Of a stretch of DNA of 26,661 nucleotides, positions 15,535 to 23,801 are shown piece after piece. The notes beneath the pieces are model-generated. The model worked only from the letters and a program-made list of their open reading frames with translations. It did no database searches and was not told the origin of the DNA. The first letter of the stretch is position 1. Every line of letters begins with the position of its first letter. The stretch spans positions 1 to 26,661 of the forward strand of contig JBBQXF010000069.1 in NCBI GenBank assembly GCA_038209965.1. The letters run 5' to 3'. The position numbers and the translations under genes were made by a program. The stretch is from JALONO01 sp038209965 (GTDB taxonomy: Bacteria; Bacteroidota; Bacteroidia; Cytophagales; Thermoflexibacteraceae).

Positions 15535-16434
15535 TTATTCGCCCATTATTTCCAAAATCCGGTTCAGATCATCGGTACTCAGGAAAGGGATCCGGATCTC
15601 GCCATTGCCGGCCTCGCCGCACCGAATCTGGATCCGGTGGCCAAAACGACTGGTCAACCGGTTTTGGATCCGGGCCACTTCCACGTCAAATTGTTTTTTG
15701 TGAGGCGTTTTTTTAGCCGGTTTTTCTTCCATTAGGCTGCGCACATGATCCTCAGTACGGCGAACGGACCATTGATCCTCCAAGATTTTTTTGTAGATGA
15801 ACAGTTGTTGATCCACATTTTCAACATTGACGATTGCCCTGGCATGTCCCATTGATAGTTTTTTCTCGCGCAAGCCCGCTTGCAAATCGGGCGGAAGGCG
15901 GAGCAAGCGCAGATAATTGCTCACTGTGGCCCGGTTTTTCCCCACTCGATCGCCCAGTTCGTCCTGTTTGAGTTGGCACTCGGCAATGAGCCGCTGGTAG
16001 CTCAGCGCAACTTCGATGGGGTTCAGATCTTCGCGCTGGATGTTCTCGATCAGGGCCATTTCGAGCATTTGCTGATCGTTGGCCGTGCGAATGTAGGCGG
16101 GGATGGTCTCCAGGCCAGCAATTTTGGCCGCTTGGAAACGACGCTCGCCCGCGATGAGCTGATAGATATCTTTTTCCAACTGCCTTACCGTGATTGGCTG
16201 AATGATTCCGTGGATCCGGATCGAGTCGGCCAGTTCGCGGAGTGCATCGGCATCAAAGTAGTCACGGGGCTGGAAAGGGTTGGTCTGGATCTGTACCACC
16301 CCAATCTGGCTCATCAACCCGGCCGAATAATCGGTGTCCAACTTATTATTGTTGACAAACTTGGCATCTCCCAGCAATGACTCCAGCCCTTTACCCAAGC
16401 CGGTACGTTTTTTCAGCGACACTTTTTCAGTCAT
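15535..16434 (-). CDS. parB: Chromosome partitioning protein ParB
   Basis: The product is 299 residues from the ATG at 16434, chosen because family members begin with a short basic stretch before TGLGKGLESLLGD; an in-frame ATG at 16455 adds seven residues. The ParB/Srx domain includes QIQTNPFQPRDYFD, IRIHGIIQPITVR and the CTPase motif GERRFQAAK, followed by ENIQREDLNPIEVALSYQRL and the HTH DRVGKNRATVSNYLRLLRLP. The C-terminal dimerisation domain follows after a basic linker. ParB binds parS, spreads as a CTP-dependent clamp and stimulates ParA. It follows parA by about 50 bases. I found no canonical parS in the window. Confidence 0.96.
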   Translation of the reverse strand: MTEKVSLKKRTGLGKGLESLLGDAKFVNNNKLDTDYSAGLMSQIGVVQIQTNPFQPRDYFDADALRELADSIRIHGIIQPITVRQLEKDIYQLIAGERRFQAAKIAGLETIPAYIRTANDQQMLEMALIENIQREDLNPIEVALSYQRLIAECQLKQDELGDRVGKNRATVSNYLRLLRLPPDLQAGLREKKLSMGHARAIVNVENVDQQLFIYKKILEDQWSVRRTEDHVRSLMEEKPAKKTPHKKQFDVEVARIQNRLTSRFGHRIQIRCGEAGNGEIRIPFLSTDDLNRILEIMGE

Positions 16435-16481
16435 ATCATCAAGGTTAACGATCAAGCAAAAAGAAGGGCACGGATAAGGTT

Positions 16482-17276
16482 CTATTGTAAAAAGAGAGGT
16501 AAATGCTTCAGGTTGTTCTTGTCCAACACTTCCCGGGCCAAGTTTAAATAACTGACCGCTCCCTTGCTGTCGGCATCGTGGGCCAGTGCCGGCAAGCCGT
16601 AGCTTGGTGATTCGCTCAACCGGATATTGCGTGGGATCATGGTTTGAAACACCAAATCTTTGAAGTGCAAGTTGACATCTTCCACCACTTGGTTGGACAA
16701 TTTGAGCCGAGCATCGTACATGGTGAGCAGGATGCCCTCGATTTTCAGTGCTGGGTTGAGCCGGGTCTGGATGATCTTGACGGTGTTGAGCAACTTGCCC
16801 AATCCCTCAAGGGCAAAAAATTCGCACTGAACCGGAATCAGCACCGAGTTGGCGGCCGAGAGTGCGTTGACCGTCACCAAGCCCAACGAAGGCGAACAGT
16901 CGATCAAAATAAAATCATAGTCGTCCTTGACCGAGGCCAAGGCTTCCCGCATCCGTTCCTCCCGGTTGGGGATGTTGATCATCTCCACTTCGGCCCCCAC
17001 GAGGTCTATGTGCGAAGGGATCAAGTACAGAAATTCAAAATTGGTGGGTTTTATCACTTCGCGCACTGCCAGATCGCTGGTCATACAGTCGTAAATGCTC
17101 TGTTGGACTTCGCGGGGGTTGTACCCGAGGCCAGAGGTAGCATTGGCTTGAGGATCGGCATCAACCACCAACGACTTGAACTCCAGTGCCGCCAAACTTG
17201 CTGCAAGATTAATAGCCGTAGTGGTTTTGCCCACGCCTCCTTTTTGGTTGGCAATGGCGATGATTTTACCCATTTC
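16482..17276 (-). CDS. parA: Chromosome partitioning ATPase ParA (Soj)
   Basis: The 264-residue product starts at the ATG at 17276 (five codons inside the longest frame), immediately before MGKIIAIANQKGG. The deviant Walker A is QKGGVGKTTTAINLAASL (Lys11 and Lys16), with VDADPQANATSGLG, the Walker B segment FILIDCSPSLGLVTVNAL, and a C-terminal segment RNIRLSESPSYGLPAL that is characteristic of Soj/ParA. It forms ATP-dependent dimers on the nucleoid and moves the ParB-parS complex. It is the first gene of a parA-parB-DUF5683 run. Confidence 0.97.
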   Translation of the reverse strand, partial: EMGKIIAIANQKGGVGKTTTAINLAASLAALEFKSLVVDADPQANATSGLGYNPREVQQSIYDCMTSDLAVREVIKPTNFEFLYLIPSHIDLVGAEVEMINIPNREERMREALASVKDDYDFILIDCSPSLGLVTVNALSAANSVLIPVQCEFFALEGLGKLLNTVKIIQTRLNPALKIEGILLTMYDARLKLSNQVVEDVNLHFKDLVFQTMIPRNIRLSESPSYGLPALAHDADSKGAVSYLNLAREVLDKNNLKHLPLFLQ

Positions 17277-17305
17277 GTTGCTGATTATCAATAGTTTAAA
17301 TTGAA

Positions 17306-17353
17306 CTCAGTTGACTGACTGAGCCAATAACAAGCCTTCTCTGCACAAATATA
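17306..17353 (-). promoter_or_regulatory. Promoter region of parA
   Basis: The - strand carries TATATTTG (17346-17353), matching TAnnTTTG, about 70 bases upstream of the parA ATG; no good TTG element lies at the ideal spacing (nearest TTTG is 13 bases further). A CTCAGT/ACTGAG inverted repeat (17306-17323) lies between the box and the gene and could be an operator or a leader hairpin. Confidence 0.35.
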
Positions 17354-17535
17354 CTGTTTGCCCGGCCAAAAAATGTCCTTGGATGGTACCAACCACCTTA
17401 AAAGGCTTTGTAAGTTAGTCACAAAAAATAAATGTTAACATAAAATTAATATTGGAATCTTTTTTATTAATTTAGCGTTAACAATCAAGCCGCCAAAAAG
17501 AAGGCAATCTCATGACTTAGACAACGCACAACGAC

Positions 17536-18393
17536 TTGAAGAACCATATTTTACTATTACTGGCAACCTGCTGGGGCCTGTTGGCGCAAGGACAAGCCAA
17601 CTTCCCCGCGCCCCGTTTCTGGGCCGATACTTTCCCGATGCTCCTAGCACCAGATGTTCACTTGGACAGCGCCCAGCGAACCGCCCTGGGGCAAAAGTTG
17701 CGGTCTTTTACCGACCAATTGAAGCAAGATCGGTTGGGCCAGCCAGCGGATATCAAGTTTTTACGGCACATTCACCGCCAAGTATTCAAGTCTTTTCTGA
17801 AAAAGTATGCGCCCCATAGCTCATTGGGTGAATTGCTGACCACCCAGCGATACAACTGCTTGAGCGGATCACTGCTGTTGGCCATTGTGCTGCGAGAAAC
17901 TGGTTTTGTGGTCAATGTGCACGAGACCACCATTCATGCCTACCTGACCGTGGCGCTGGCTAATGGCACCGAAGCCCTCATCGAGACCACCGATCCAGTC
18001 AACGGGCTGCTGCTGTCCCCGGCCCTGGTCGCCCAGCGCAAACGGCGCTATGTGCAGGAAGATCTGGCTGCCCGCAAACAGGCCCATTCTTCTTTTGTCC
18101 AAGAAAATAACACTGTGCAGACGGTCAATTATTGTCAAATCGCCGGCCTTTTGTTCTATAATGAAGCGGTAGAACGCTATAACCGACAAGAATATGAACA
18201 GACCGTGGTTTGTTTGCAGTCGGCAATGGCCTATTACGAGGCCGAGCGCAATATTTGGGCTATGTTGAAGGCTACGGGTCAGTTGTTGAAGTCCCATGAA
18301 CTGGCCGAGGGCAAGCGTCAGTCCCTGACTCAGTTGCACCAACAATACCAAACGTGGTTTCAAAACATCAGTTCGAAAATGGAAGGGGAGTAG
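17536..18393 (+). CDS. Secreted transglutaminase-like (SirB1-type) protein
   Basis: The 285-residue product starts at a TTG; no in-frame ATG precedes it after the last stop, and the signal peptide (ILLLLATCWGLLAQGQA) begins immediately, so the TTG looks genuine. The core is a papain-fold transglutaminase-like domain: QRYNCLSGSLLLAIVLRETG with Cys108, TIHAYLTV with His134, and ALIETTDPVNG with Glu150 and Asp153 as the third residue candidates. A helical C-terminal part (about 200-285) looks TPR-like. Known relatives are cysteine peptidases or amidotransferases and many lack assigned substrates. It is divergent from parA and shares a terminator with rplT. Confidence 0.8.
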   Translation: MKNHILLLLATCWGLLAQGQANFPAPRFWADTFPMLLAPDVHLDSAQRTALGQKLRSFTDQLKQDRLGQPADIKFLRHIHRQVFKSFLKKYAPHSSLGELLTTQRYNCLSGSLLLAIVLRETGFVVNVHETTIHAYLTVALANGTEALIETTDPVNGLLLSPALVAQRKRRYVQEDLAARKQAHSSFVQENNTVQTVNYCQIAGLLFYNEAVERYNRQEYEQTVVCLQSAMAYYEAERNIWAMLKATGQLLKSHELAEGKRQSLTQLHQQYQTWFQNISSKMEGE

Positions 18394-18408
18394 CTGTCCT
18401 TTGGGAAA

Positions 18409-18458
18409 TTGACCAATAAAAAAAACCCGCGGTTGAGACGGGTTTTTTTATTGGTCAA
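18409..18458. terminator. Bidirectional intrinsic terminator between the transglutaminase gene and rplT
   Basis: TTGACCAATAAAAAAA-ACCCG pairs with CGGGT-TTTTTTATTGGTCAA around a 9-base loop, so the stem ends in A/T runs on both sides and can release RNA in either direction. It lies between the convergent stops at 18393 and 18466. Confidence 0.88.
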
Positions 18459-18465
18459 AATAATC

Positions 18466-18810
18466 TTATTTCACCGTGTCCACAACTGCCTTGAAAGCAG
18501 TTGGGTGGTTCATGGCCAGATCGGCCAATACTTTGCGGTTCAATCCAATACCGGATTTGACAACTTTGCCCATAAAAACCGAATACGACATGCCAAACTG
18601 GCGGGTGGCAGCATTGATGCGTTGGATCCACAATCCACGGAATTCCCGTTTCTTGTTTTTGCGGTCACGGTAGGCATACACCAACCCTTTTTGCACCGCA
18701 TTTTTGGCAACTGTCCAAACATTCTTGCGGCGGCCCCAATAGCCTTTGGCCATTTTGAGGACTTTCTTGCGCCTCGCCCGGGACGCGACGTGATTTACTG
18801 ATCTTGGCAT
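18466..18810 (-). CDS. rplT: 50S ribosomal protein L20
   Basis: From the ATG at 18810 the product has 114 residues, the normal size; the longest frame would add 15 residues with no resemblance to L20. Typical segments are MPRSVNHVASRARRKKVLK, AKGYWGRRKN, YAYRDRKNKKREFRGLWIQ and RINAATRQFGMSYS. L20 binds 23S rRNA early in 50S assembly and in other bacteria represses rpmI-rplT translation by binding their mRNA. It is the last gene of infC-rpmI-rplT, and the bidirectional terminator follows. Confidence 0.97.
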   Translation of the reverse strand: MPRSVNHVASRARRKKVLKMAKGYWGRRKNVWTVAKNAVQKGLVYAYRDRKNKKREFRGLWIQRINAATRQFGMSYSVFMGKVVKSGIGLNRKVLADLAMNHPTAFKAVVDTVK

Positions 18811-18908
18811 TTCATTCACTTTTTTTGGTAAACGGCGGTTTGGCAAACCAAACACTTAGGGGCCGGGTACCGGGGTTGAACATTAATAAAGTTTAAACCG
18901 GTAATGGT

Positions 18909-19103
18909 TTAGATGCAAAGCATGTGTTTTACACGGGCTTCGTCCGACTTGCTCACAAGGGTCATGTGGGACAAGTTGCGCTTCTGGGTAGTCTCCTTCT
19001 TGGTCAAGATGTGGTTGTGGTAAGCGTGTTTGCGCTTGATCTTGCCCGTTCCAGTCAACTTAAAACGCTTTTTTGCACTTGATTTTGTTTTTAACTTCGG
19101 CAT
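18909..19103 (-). CDS. rpmI: 50S ribosomal protein L35
   Basis: A small, highly basic 64-residue protein beginning MPKLKTKSSAKKRFKLTGTG, with KIKRKHAYHNHILTKK and later KRNLS, all typical of L35. The ATG start is the only suitable one. It stands between infC (112-base spacer) and rplT (98-base spacer). Confidence 0.97.
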   Translation of the reverse strand: MPKLKTKSSAKKRFKLTGTGKIKRKHAYHNHILTKKETTQKRNLSHMTLVSKSDEARVKHMLCI

Positions 19104-19215
19104 TTTTGTGTTTGTTTAAAAACAATTTGATCTATAAATTAACCAGTTACACGGGTGGAATAAAGCCCACTGCCCCATATTGGCAAAACTTATACTAGGT
19201 AAAAAACATGACAGC

Positions 19216-19782
19216 CTATTTGGAGGCGATTTTGGCCGGCTTGGGCGAAAGCATGACGCTCATTCGCTTGCCCTCTAACTTGGGTAGTTGATCTACTTTG
19301 CCCACCTCTTCGAGTGCTTGGGCAAATTTGAGCAACAATATTTCGCCCCGCTCTTTGAACACAATCGTCCGGCCGACAAAATGTACGTAGGCTTTCACTT
19401 TATTGCCCTCTTTCAAAAAACTTTCGGCGTGCTTGAGCTTGAAATCAAAGTCGTGCTCATCTGTATTGGGGCCAAAACGAATTTCCTTAACTATTGTCTT
19501 GTGGGTTTTGGCCTTCAATTCTTTCTGCTTTTTCTTCTGCTCATACTTGAATTTTGAGTAGTCGGTGATCCGGCAGACAGGTGGTTCGGCATTTGGGGAG
19601 ATTTCTACCAAGTCCAATTTCTGTTCTTGGGCCATCGTAATCGCTTTGCGGGTTGGATAAACGCCTTGTTCAACGTTTTCGCCGACTAGCCGAACTTCCA
19701 ATGCACGGATTTTATCGTTTATCTTGTATGGTTCTTCAACCCGTCCCCTCCGGTTGTCCCGGTTAAATGTTTTTTCGGCCAT
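19216..19782 (-). CDS. infC: Translation initiation factor IF-3
   Basis: The product is 188 residues. The N domain has EPYKINDKIRALEVRLVG, GVYPTRKAITMAQEQKLDLV and EISPNAEPPVCRITDYSKFK; the linker is Lys-rich; the C domain has TIVKEIRFGPNTDEHDFDFK, FLKEGNKVKAYVHFVGR and GEILLLKFA. IF-3 binds the 30S subunit and checks start codon and initiator tRNA. This gene starts with a normal ATG rather than AUU, the unusual start used for autoregulation in E. coli infC. The usual upstream gene thrS is not present here. Confidence 0.97.
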   Translation of the reverse strand: MAEKTFNRDNRRGRVEEPYKINDKIRALEVRLVGENVEQGVYPTRKAITMAQEQKLDLVEISPNAEPPVCRITDYSKFKYEQKKKQKELKAKTHKTIVKEIRFGPNTDEHDFDFKLKHAESFLKEGNKVKAYVHFVGRTIVFKERGEILLLKFAQALEEVGKVDQLPKLEGKRMSVMLSPKPAKIASK

Positions 19783-19837
19783 GCACTGTAAAACTTTGTT
19801 TTAAAGGTTTTTACGTTTTGTGTCTAAATTTAGTTGG

Positions 19838-19845
19838 CAAATATA
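19838..19845 (-). promoter_or_regulatory. Possible -7 element of the infC-rpmI-rplT promoter
   Basis: The - strand sequence TATATTTG matches TAnnTTTG and is identical to the box upstream of parA. Transcription would start near 19831, leaving a leader of about 50 bases. No clear -33 TTG is found at the expected distance, so confidence is limited. Confidence 0.35.
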
Positions 19846-19860
19846 CTGTTTTTTTATTTA

Positions 19861-20385
19861 CTACCATTTCCGTTTGAGAATTTCCGACAAAATGAAAGCG
19901 GCGCGCAACTGGTCGGGGTGCTGCACCAGTTCCGTCACTGGGTTGATGGTCAGGGTGCCGGCTGCTTGCGGGGGATTGTCATTGGACAGTCTGTAAGCAG
20001 GCCTTGGGGCTTCTCTGCTCTTCAATTCCGGCGGTTTGGCCACCGGGGCAGCCGGCTCCAACGGTGGTTGCGGTTCGATCAGACTGGTCATCTTCATTTC
20101 TTCGGGCAACTGGGGCACGTCCACCAACCGTACCCGTTGCTGGCGCAGGGGACGGAGATCCTCCGCTTTTGGGCGGGGCAAATTGGCCTGGACCATCTCG
20201 TCAAATTCCTGCAATAAGTCACCAAATGTTTTTCTGCGCTTTCTGGGGGGGGGCGGGGCATCGTCCAGTAGCGGTCTTGATTTGCGCGCATTATTTGACC
20301 GGGCCCGGCCAGCAATGCGCACGAACACGAGATAATAGATTACCAAGCCGGTCAGTACGGCAATTATTTTGATCGCTTCGGCCAT
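19861..20385 (-). CDS. Single-pass membrane protein of unknown function
   Basis: This 174-residue protein has one N-terminal membrane helix (IIAVLTGLVIYYLVFV, about 6-23), a following basic patch, then a long Pro- and charge-rich region that is probably disordered (DDAPPPPRKRRKTFGDLLQE, and Pro/Ala-rich at about 100-130), and a short C-terminal motif LRAAFILSEILKRKW. From memory, a similar closing motif (A..SEILnRKy/w) occurs in short Bacteroidota membrane proteins, suggesting a conserved helix for protein binding. It is divergent from rsmI, and its stop codon is about 78 bases upstream of infC. No function can be assigned. Confidence 0.75.
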   Translation of the reverse strand: MAEAIKIIAVLTGLVIYYLVFVRIAGRARSNNARKSRPLLDDAPPPPRKRRKTFGDLLQEFDEMVQANLPRPKAEDLRPLRQQRVRLVDVPQLPEEMKMTSLIEPQPPLEPAAPVAKPPELKSREAPRPAYRLSNDNPPQAAGTLTINPVTELVQHPDQLRAAFILSEILKRKW

Positions 20386-20510
20386 TGGGCGTGCCCGGTG
20401 GGGCTTATTTGATGGATGAGCACAGATTCACGTTAAAATTAAACAATTTTGTGATGCCAAACAATTTTCGTTCCCTTGGCCCACTGGGCGTTGCCCGCTC
20501 GTTACTCACC

Positions 20511-21191
20511 ATGCCAGACCCCAAACTGTTCCTTGTCCCCACGCCCATTGGCAATTTGGAAGACATTACCCTACGCGCACTCCGTGTGTTGCGCGAGGCC
20601 GACTTGGTCATTGCCGAAGATACCCGTAACACCGGTTTCCTGTTAAAGCACTACGAAATAGCCAGACCGCTCCAAAGCTACCACAATTTCAATGAGCACC
20701 AGGCCGTGGCTGGTTTGGTCAAACGCTTGGCCGACGGAAAAACAATTGCCTTGGTGTCAGATGCGGGCACGCCCGGCATTTCGGATCCGGGCTTCCTACT
20801 GGTGCGGGCGTGTTTGGCGGCGGGTATTGCGGTGGAGTGCCTGCCCGGGCCGACGGCCTTCGTGCCCGCGCTGGTCAAATCTGGCCTGCCCTGTGATCGC
20901 TTTGTGTTCGAGGGTTTTCTGCCCCACAAAAAAGGCCGGCAAACCCGGCTCAAAGCATTGGCCATTGAGCCCAGAACAGTGGTATTGTACGAATCACCGT
21001 TCCGCCTGGTCCGGTTGCTGGGCGAACTGCAAGAACACTGCGGGCCCACCCGCCCAGCTTCGGTCTCCCGCGAGTTGACCAAACTGTTTGAAGAAACCGT
21101 CAATGGCACGTTGGCTGAAATCGCGGCCCATTTTGCGGCCAAGGATCCCAAGGGAGAAATAGTGGTGGTGGTGGGCGGCTGCGAAGAATAG
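20511..21191 (+). CDS. rsmI: 16S rRNA (cytidine(1402)-2'-O)-methyltransferase
   Basis: The product is 226 residues from the ATG at 20511, directly before KLFLVPTPIGNLEDITLRAL; the longer frame from 20385 adds 42 unlike residues. Family motifs include EADLVIAEDTRNTGFLLKHY, SYHNFNEH, ALVSDAGTPGISDPGFLLVR, CLPGPTAFVPALVKSGLP, FEGFLPHKKGRQ and VVLYESPFRL. RsmI methylates the ribose of C1402 in the decoding centre from S-adenosylmethionine, next to the base methylation by RsmH. The C-terminal short RsmI helix extension of enterobacterial enzymes is absent, as is usual in Bacteroidota. Confidence 0.95.
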   Translation: MPDPKLFLVPTPIGNLEDITLRALRVLREADLVIAEDTRNTGFLLKHYEIARPLQSYHNFNEHQAVAGLVKRLADGKTIALVSDAGTPGISDPGFLLVRACLAAGIAVECLPGPTAFVPALVKSGLPCDRFVFEGFLPHKKGRQTRLKALAIEPRTVVLYESPFRLVRLLGELQEHCGPTRPASVSRELTKLFEETVNGTLAEIAAHFAAKDPKGEIVVVVGGCEE

Positions 21192-21221
21192 CCTCCCCAA
21201 TTGATTTTCCCCCCAAATAAA

Positions 21222-21352
21222 TGGCGTAGGGCATCAAGTGGCCGTGAGGACGGCGTTGTGCGTACCGCCAGCGTGTTGTCGGTCGGGAAGGCAAAAGCGG
21301 ATCGCCTGCCGCAGCCGTAAAGCGGCCCGCGCCCCGCCCAACAAATCCCCCT
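21222..21352. repeat. GC-rich structured non-coding element before the photolyase gene, possible dispersed repeat
   Basis: Between rsmI and the photolyase gene, bases 21192-21389 contain no convincing gene. The 21222-21270 part folds into nested stems: TGGCGTA with TAC(C)GCCA, an imperfect GCATCAA/TTGTGC step, and a GCCGT-GAGG-ACGGC hairpin (21241-21254). A second hairpin is GCCGC...GCGGC (21308-21326). The stretch is markedly richer in G and C than typical Bacteroidota intergenic DNA. It may be a dispersed repeat or an RNA. Strand and function cannot be decided from the sequence. Confidence 0.5.
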
Positions 21353-21389
21353 CACGCTTGGTTCAGCAATGGTGCTCTCAATCAAACCT

Positions 21390-22694
21390 ATGAAGATCGC
21401 TATTTTTTGGTATCGCCGAGATTTGCGCTTGGTCGACAATGCTGGATTGTTCCACGCACTCCAATCGGGACTTCCCGTATTGCCCTTGTTTATCTTTGAT
21501 CGCCATATTTTAGATAAATTGGACGATAAAAACGATCAGCGCGTGGCTTTCATCCACCACGAGTTAAGCCAAATGCAGGCCGAGTTGATTGCCCTGGGCA
21601 GTTCGCTCTTGGTCAAGTATGGCCCGCCCGAGGAGATTTGGCCAGCATTGCTGCGGAGCTACGAAGTGGGGGCCGTATATGCCAACCACGACTACGAGCC
21701 CTACGCCCGCGAGCGGGATGCGCTCATGGCCAAGCAACTGGCCCAAGCCAATATTCCCTTCCACACCTATAAAGATCAATGTATTTTTGAAAAATCGGAA
21801 GTGGTGAAAGACGATGGCCTGCCCTACACCGTTTTTACCCCTTACAGCAAGCGGTGGCGGAAAAACCTGACCGATGCCGCCGTTGCTTCCTACCCGACGG
21901 AGGCACAATTTAGCCAATTATATCAACTGCCCCCCCAGCCCATTCCCTCGTTGGCCGAGCTGGGTTTTGGTGCCACTAAAGTCGGTTTCCCCGGAAAAAC
22001 CGTCAAGGCCGAACTGCTCCAACAGTATGGGCAGCAGCGCGACTCGCCCGCCGTACCGGGAACTTCGCGGCTGAGCGTTCACCTGCGCTTCGGCACGGTG
22101 AGCATCCGCGCCCTGGCCCGCCAAGGACTGGCCCAGAGCGAGCCGTGGCTCAACGAGCTGATCTGGCGCGATTTCTACATGATGATCCTTTGGCATTTCC
22201 CCCATGCGGCCGAGCGGGCATTCAAGCCAGCGTATGACCAGATCGCTTGGCGCAACGATGAAAGTGATTTCTTGGCGTGGTGCGAGGGCCGCACTGGCTA
22301 CCCGATCGTCGATGCGGGGATGCGCGAACTGAACCAGACTGGGTTCATGCACAACCGGGTGCGGATGATCACGGCCAGTTTCTTGACCAAGCACCTGCTG
22401 ATCGATTGGCGCTGGGGAGAGGCCTACTTTGCCAAAAAGCTCCTCGATTTCGACCAGTCGGCCAACAATGGCGGCTGGCAATGGGCGGCGGGCAGTGGCT
22501 GCGATGCCGCGCCCTATTTCCGGGTGTTCAACCCCACTTTGCAAACCCAGAAATTTGACCCAGCCTTTAAATACATCCGCCGCTGGGTGCCCGAGTTCAA
22601 CCAATTGCACTATGCCAAACCGATCGTCGATCATGCGTTCGCCCGTGATCGGGCGTTGGCGACCTACAAAGCAGGATTGGCCCAGCCGGGATAG
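21390..22694 (+). CDS. phr: Deoxyribodipyrimidine photolyase (cryptochrome/photolyase family, class I type)
   Basis: From the ATG at 21390 the product has 434 residues and begins MKIAIFWYRRDLRLVDN, as typical family members do; the longest frame adds seven residues. The N-terminal Rossmann domain (to about 130) is followed by the FAD-binding helical domain with SRLSVHLRFGTVSIR, LNELIWRDFYMMILWHFP, WCEGRTGYPIVDAGMREL, MHNRVRMITASFLTKHLLID, NNGGWQWAAGSGCDAAPYFR and FNP. These residues contact FAD and the thymine dimer. It repairs UV-induced cyclobutane dimers with blue light. It stands apart from rsmI behind the structured GC-rich element, and LuxC follows after about 90 bases. Strict CPD specificity is inferred. 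Confidence 0.95.
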   Translation: MKIAIFWYRRDLRLVDNAGLFHALQSGLPVLPLFIFDRHILDKLDDKNDQRVAFIHHELSQMQAELIALGSSLLVKYGPPEEIWPALLRSYEVGAVYANHDYEPYARERDALMAKQLAQANIPFHTYKDQCIFEKSEVVKDDGLPYTVFTPYSKRWRKNLTDAAVASYPTEAQFSQLYQLPPQPIPSLAELGFGATKVGFPGKTVKAELLQQYGQQRDSPAVPGTSRLSVHLRFGTVSIRALARQGLAQSEPWLNELIWRDFYMMILWHFPHAAERAFKPAYDQIAWRNDESDFLAWCEGRTGYPIVDAGMRELNQTGFMHNRVRMITASFLTKHLLIDWRWGEAYFAKKLLDFDQSANNGGWQWAAGSGCDAAPYFRVFNPTLQTQKFDPAFKYIRRWVPEFNQLHYAKPIVDHAFARDRALATYKAGLAQPG

Positions 22695-22739
22695 TACCGT
22701 CAATGACAGGCCAACGTAAATGATTGGGGAAATCCGCCC

Positions 22740-22766
22740 TTGGCATTGCTGGAATACCTAGATTTG
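22740..22766 (+). promoter_or_regulatory. Possible promoter of the LuxC-type gene
   Basis: TTG (22740-22742) and TAGATTTG (22759-22766) fit the Bacteroidota -33/-7 consensus with a 16-base gap, slightly short. Transcription would start near 22773, consistent with translation from the ATG at 22786 rather than the TTG at 22774. Confidence 0.4.
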
Positions 22767-22785
22767 CGACAAATTGAACAAGATC

Positions 22786-23799
22786 ATGACTTTGGACATG
22801 CGCCTCCAAGTGTTGGCCGATTTGGGCCAAAAGATAGACGAGTTGAGTACTGAAGCACTTGATGAGTTGGCATTCCGGGCCAATGGTCAAAATCCTTGGT
22901 TCACTCCCCCCAATGTAAAGTTGGCTTTTGCGGGGATCAGGCACCTGCTCGAACCCAATGAACTGGCCAAATGGGCCGCCAAGTACACCTTTGGCCCCCA
23001 AAAGCCCCAGACAGTGGGCATAGTGATGGCGGGGAATTTGCCCATGGTGGGTGCGCACGATTTGTTTTGCGTGTTTTTGAGTGGCCACCGTTTGCAGGCA
23101 AAATTGAGCAGTCAAGATACCTTTTTAATGACCAGACTGGTAGATTGGTTGATTGAACTGGCCCCAGAATGGCGGGCCAGCGTGCAATTGACCGAGCGAC
23201 TGGTGCAGATCGATGCCGTGGTCGCCACCGGGAGCGACAATTCAAGCCGGTATTTTGATTATTATTTTGCCAAATACCCGCACATCATCCGCAAAAACCG
23301 CACCTCAGTGGCTGTGCTGAGCGGCGGCGAATCCGTGGCCCAGTTACAGGCCCTTGGCCAAGATGTTTTCCAGTATTTTGGGTTGGGCTGCCGCAATGTA
23401 TCCAAACTGCTGGTGCCGCCCCAATACAATTTTGCCCATTTCTACGAGGCCATTGAGCCATTGGCCAGAACCGTTGGCGATTATTACAAGTACCAAAACA
23501 ACCACGACTACAACTTGTCCATTTATTTGGTCAATGGCACACCCCACCTCGACAATGGCTTTCTGATCCTCAAAGAAGACAAGGCGTTGGTTTCGCCCAT
23601 TTCGGTTTTGTTCTACGAATACTACACCGATGAAGCTGATTTGGCGCAGAAACTGACCGACCACGCCGATAAAATCCAGTGTGTAGTAGCTGATCCAAAT
23701 ACATTTCCCAATTATACAGCCTTCGGTCAGACGCAGCAGCCCAGCATTGCCGATTATGCCGATGGGATTGACACCCTTCAATTTCTGCTTGCACTGTAA
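22786..23799 (+). CDS. Acyl-CoA reductase, LuxC family
   Basis: The product is 337 residues from the ATG at 22786; a TTG four codons upstream is possible but unlikely. It has the aldehyde dehydrogenase-like fold of LuxC: TVGIVMAGNLPMVGAHDLFC (nucleotide-binding region), VVATGSDNSSRYFDYYFAKY, IIRKNRTSVAVLSG, and the nucleophilic Cys202 in QYFGLGCRNVSKLLVP. It should reduce an acyl-CoA or acyl-enzyme to an aldehyde with NADPH. Bacteroidota often carry such a gene without luciferase, so luminescence is not implied; no luxD, luxE or luxA/B is nearby. The substrate is unknown. The next gene starts 2 bases after its stop. Confidence 0.88.
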   Translation: MTLDMRLQVLADLGQKIDELSTEALDELAFRANGQNPWFTPPNVKLAFAGIRHLLEPNELAKWAAKYTFGPQKPQTVGIVMAGNLPMVGAHDLFCVFLSGHRLQAKLSSQDTFLMTRLVDWLIELAPEWRASVQLTERLVQIDAVVATGSDNSSRYFDYYFAKYPHIIRKNRTSVAVLSGGESVAQLQALGQDVFQYFGLGCRNVSKLLVPPQYNFAHFYEAIEPLARTVGDYYKYQNNHDYNLSIYLVNGTPHLDNGFLILKEDKALVSPISVLFYEYYTDEADLAQKLTDHADKIQCVVADPNTFPNYTAFGQTQQPSIADYADGIDTLQFLLAL

Positions 23800-23801
23800 G
23801 A

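Noticed and set aside
15535..17291. parS sites or replication origin near parAB
   Set aside because: I looked for the TGTTTCACGTGAAACA-type palindrome and for clusters of DnaA boxes across the window and saw none.
20678..21439. Antisense frame over rsmI and the start of the photolyase gene
   Set aside because: Its protein sequence has no familiar motif, and it overlaps two well-supported + strand genes; the part over 21200-21370 reflects the structured element.
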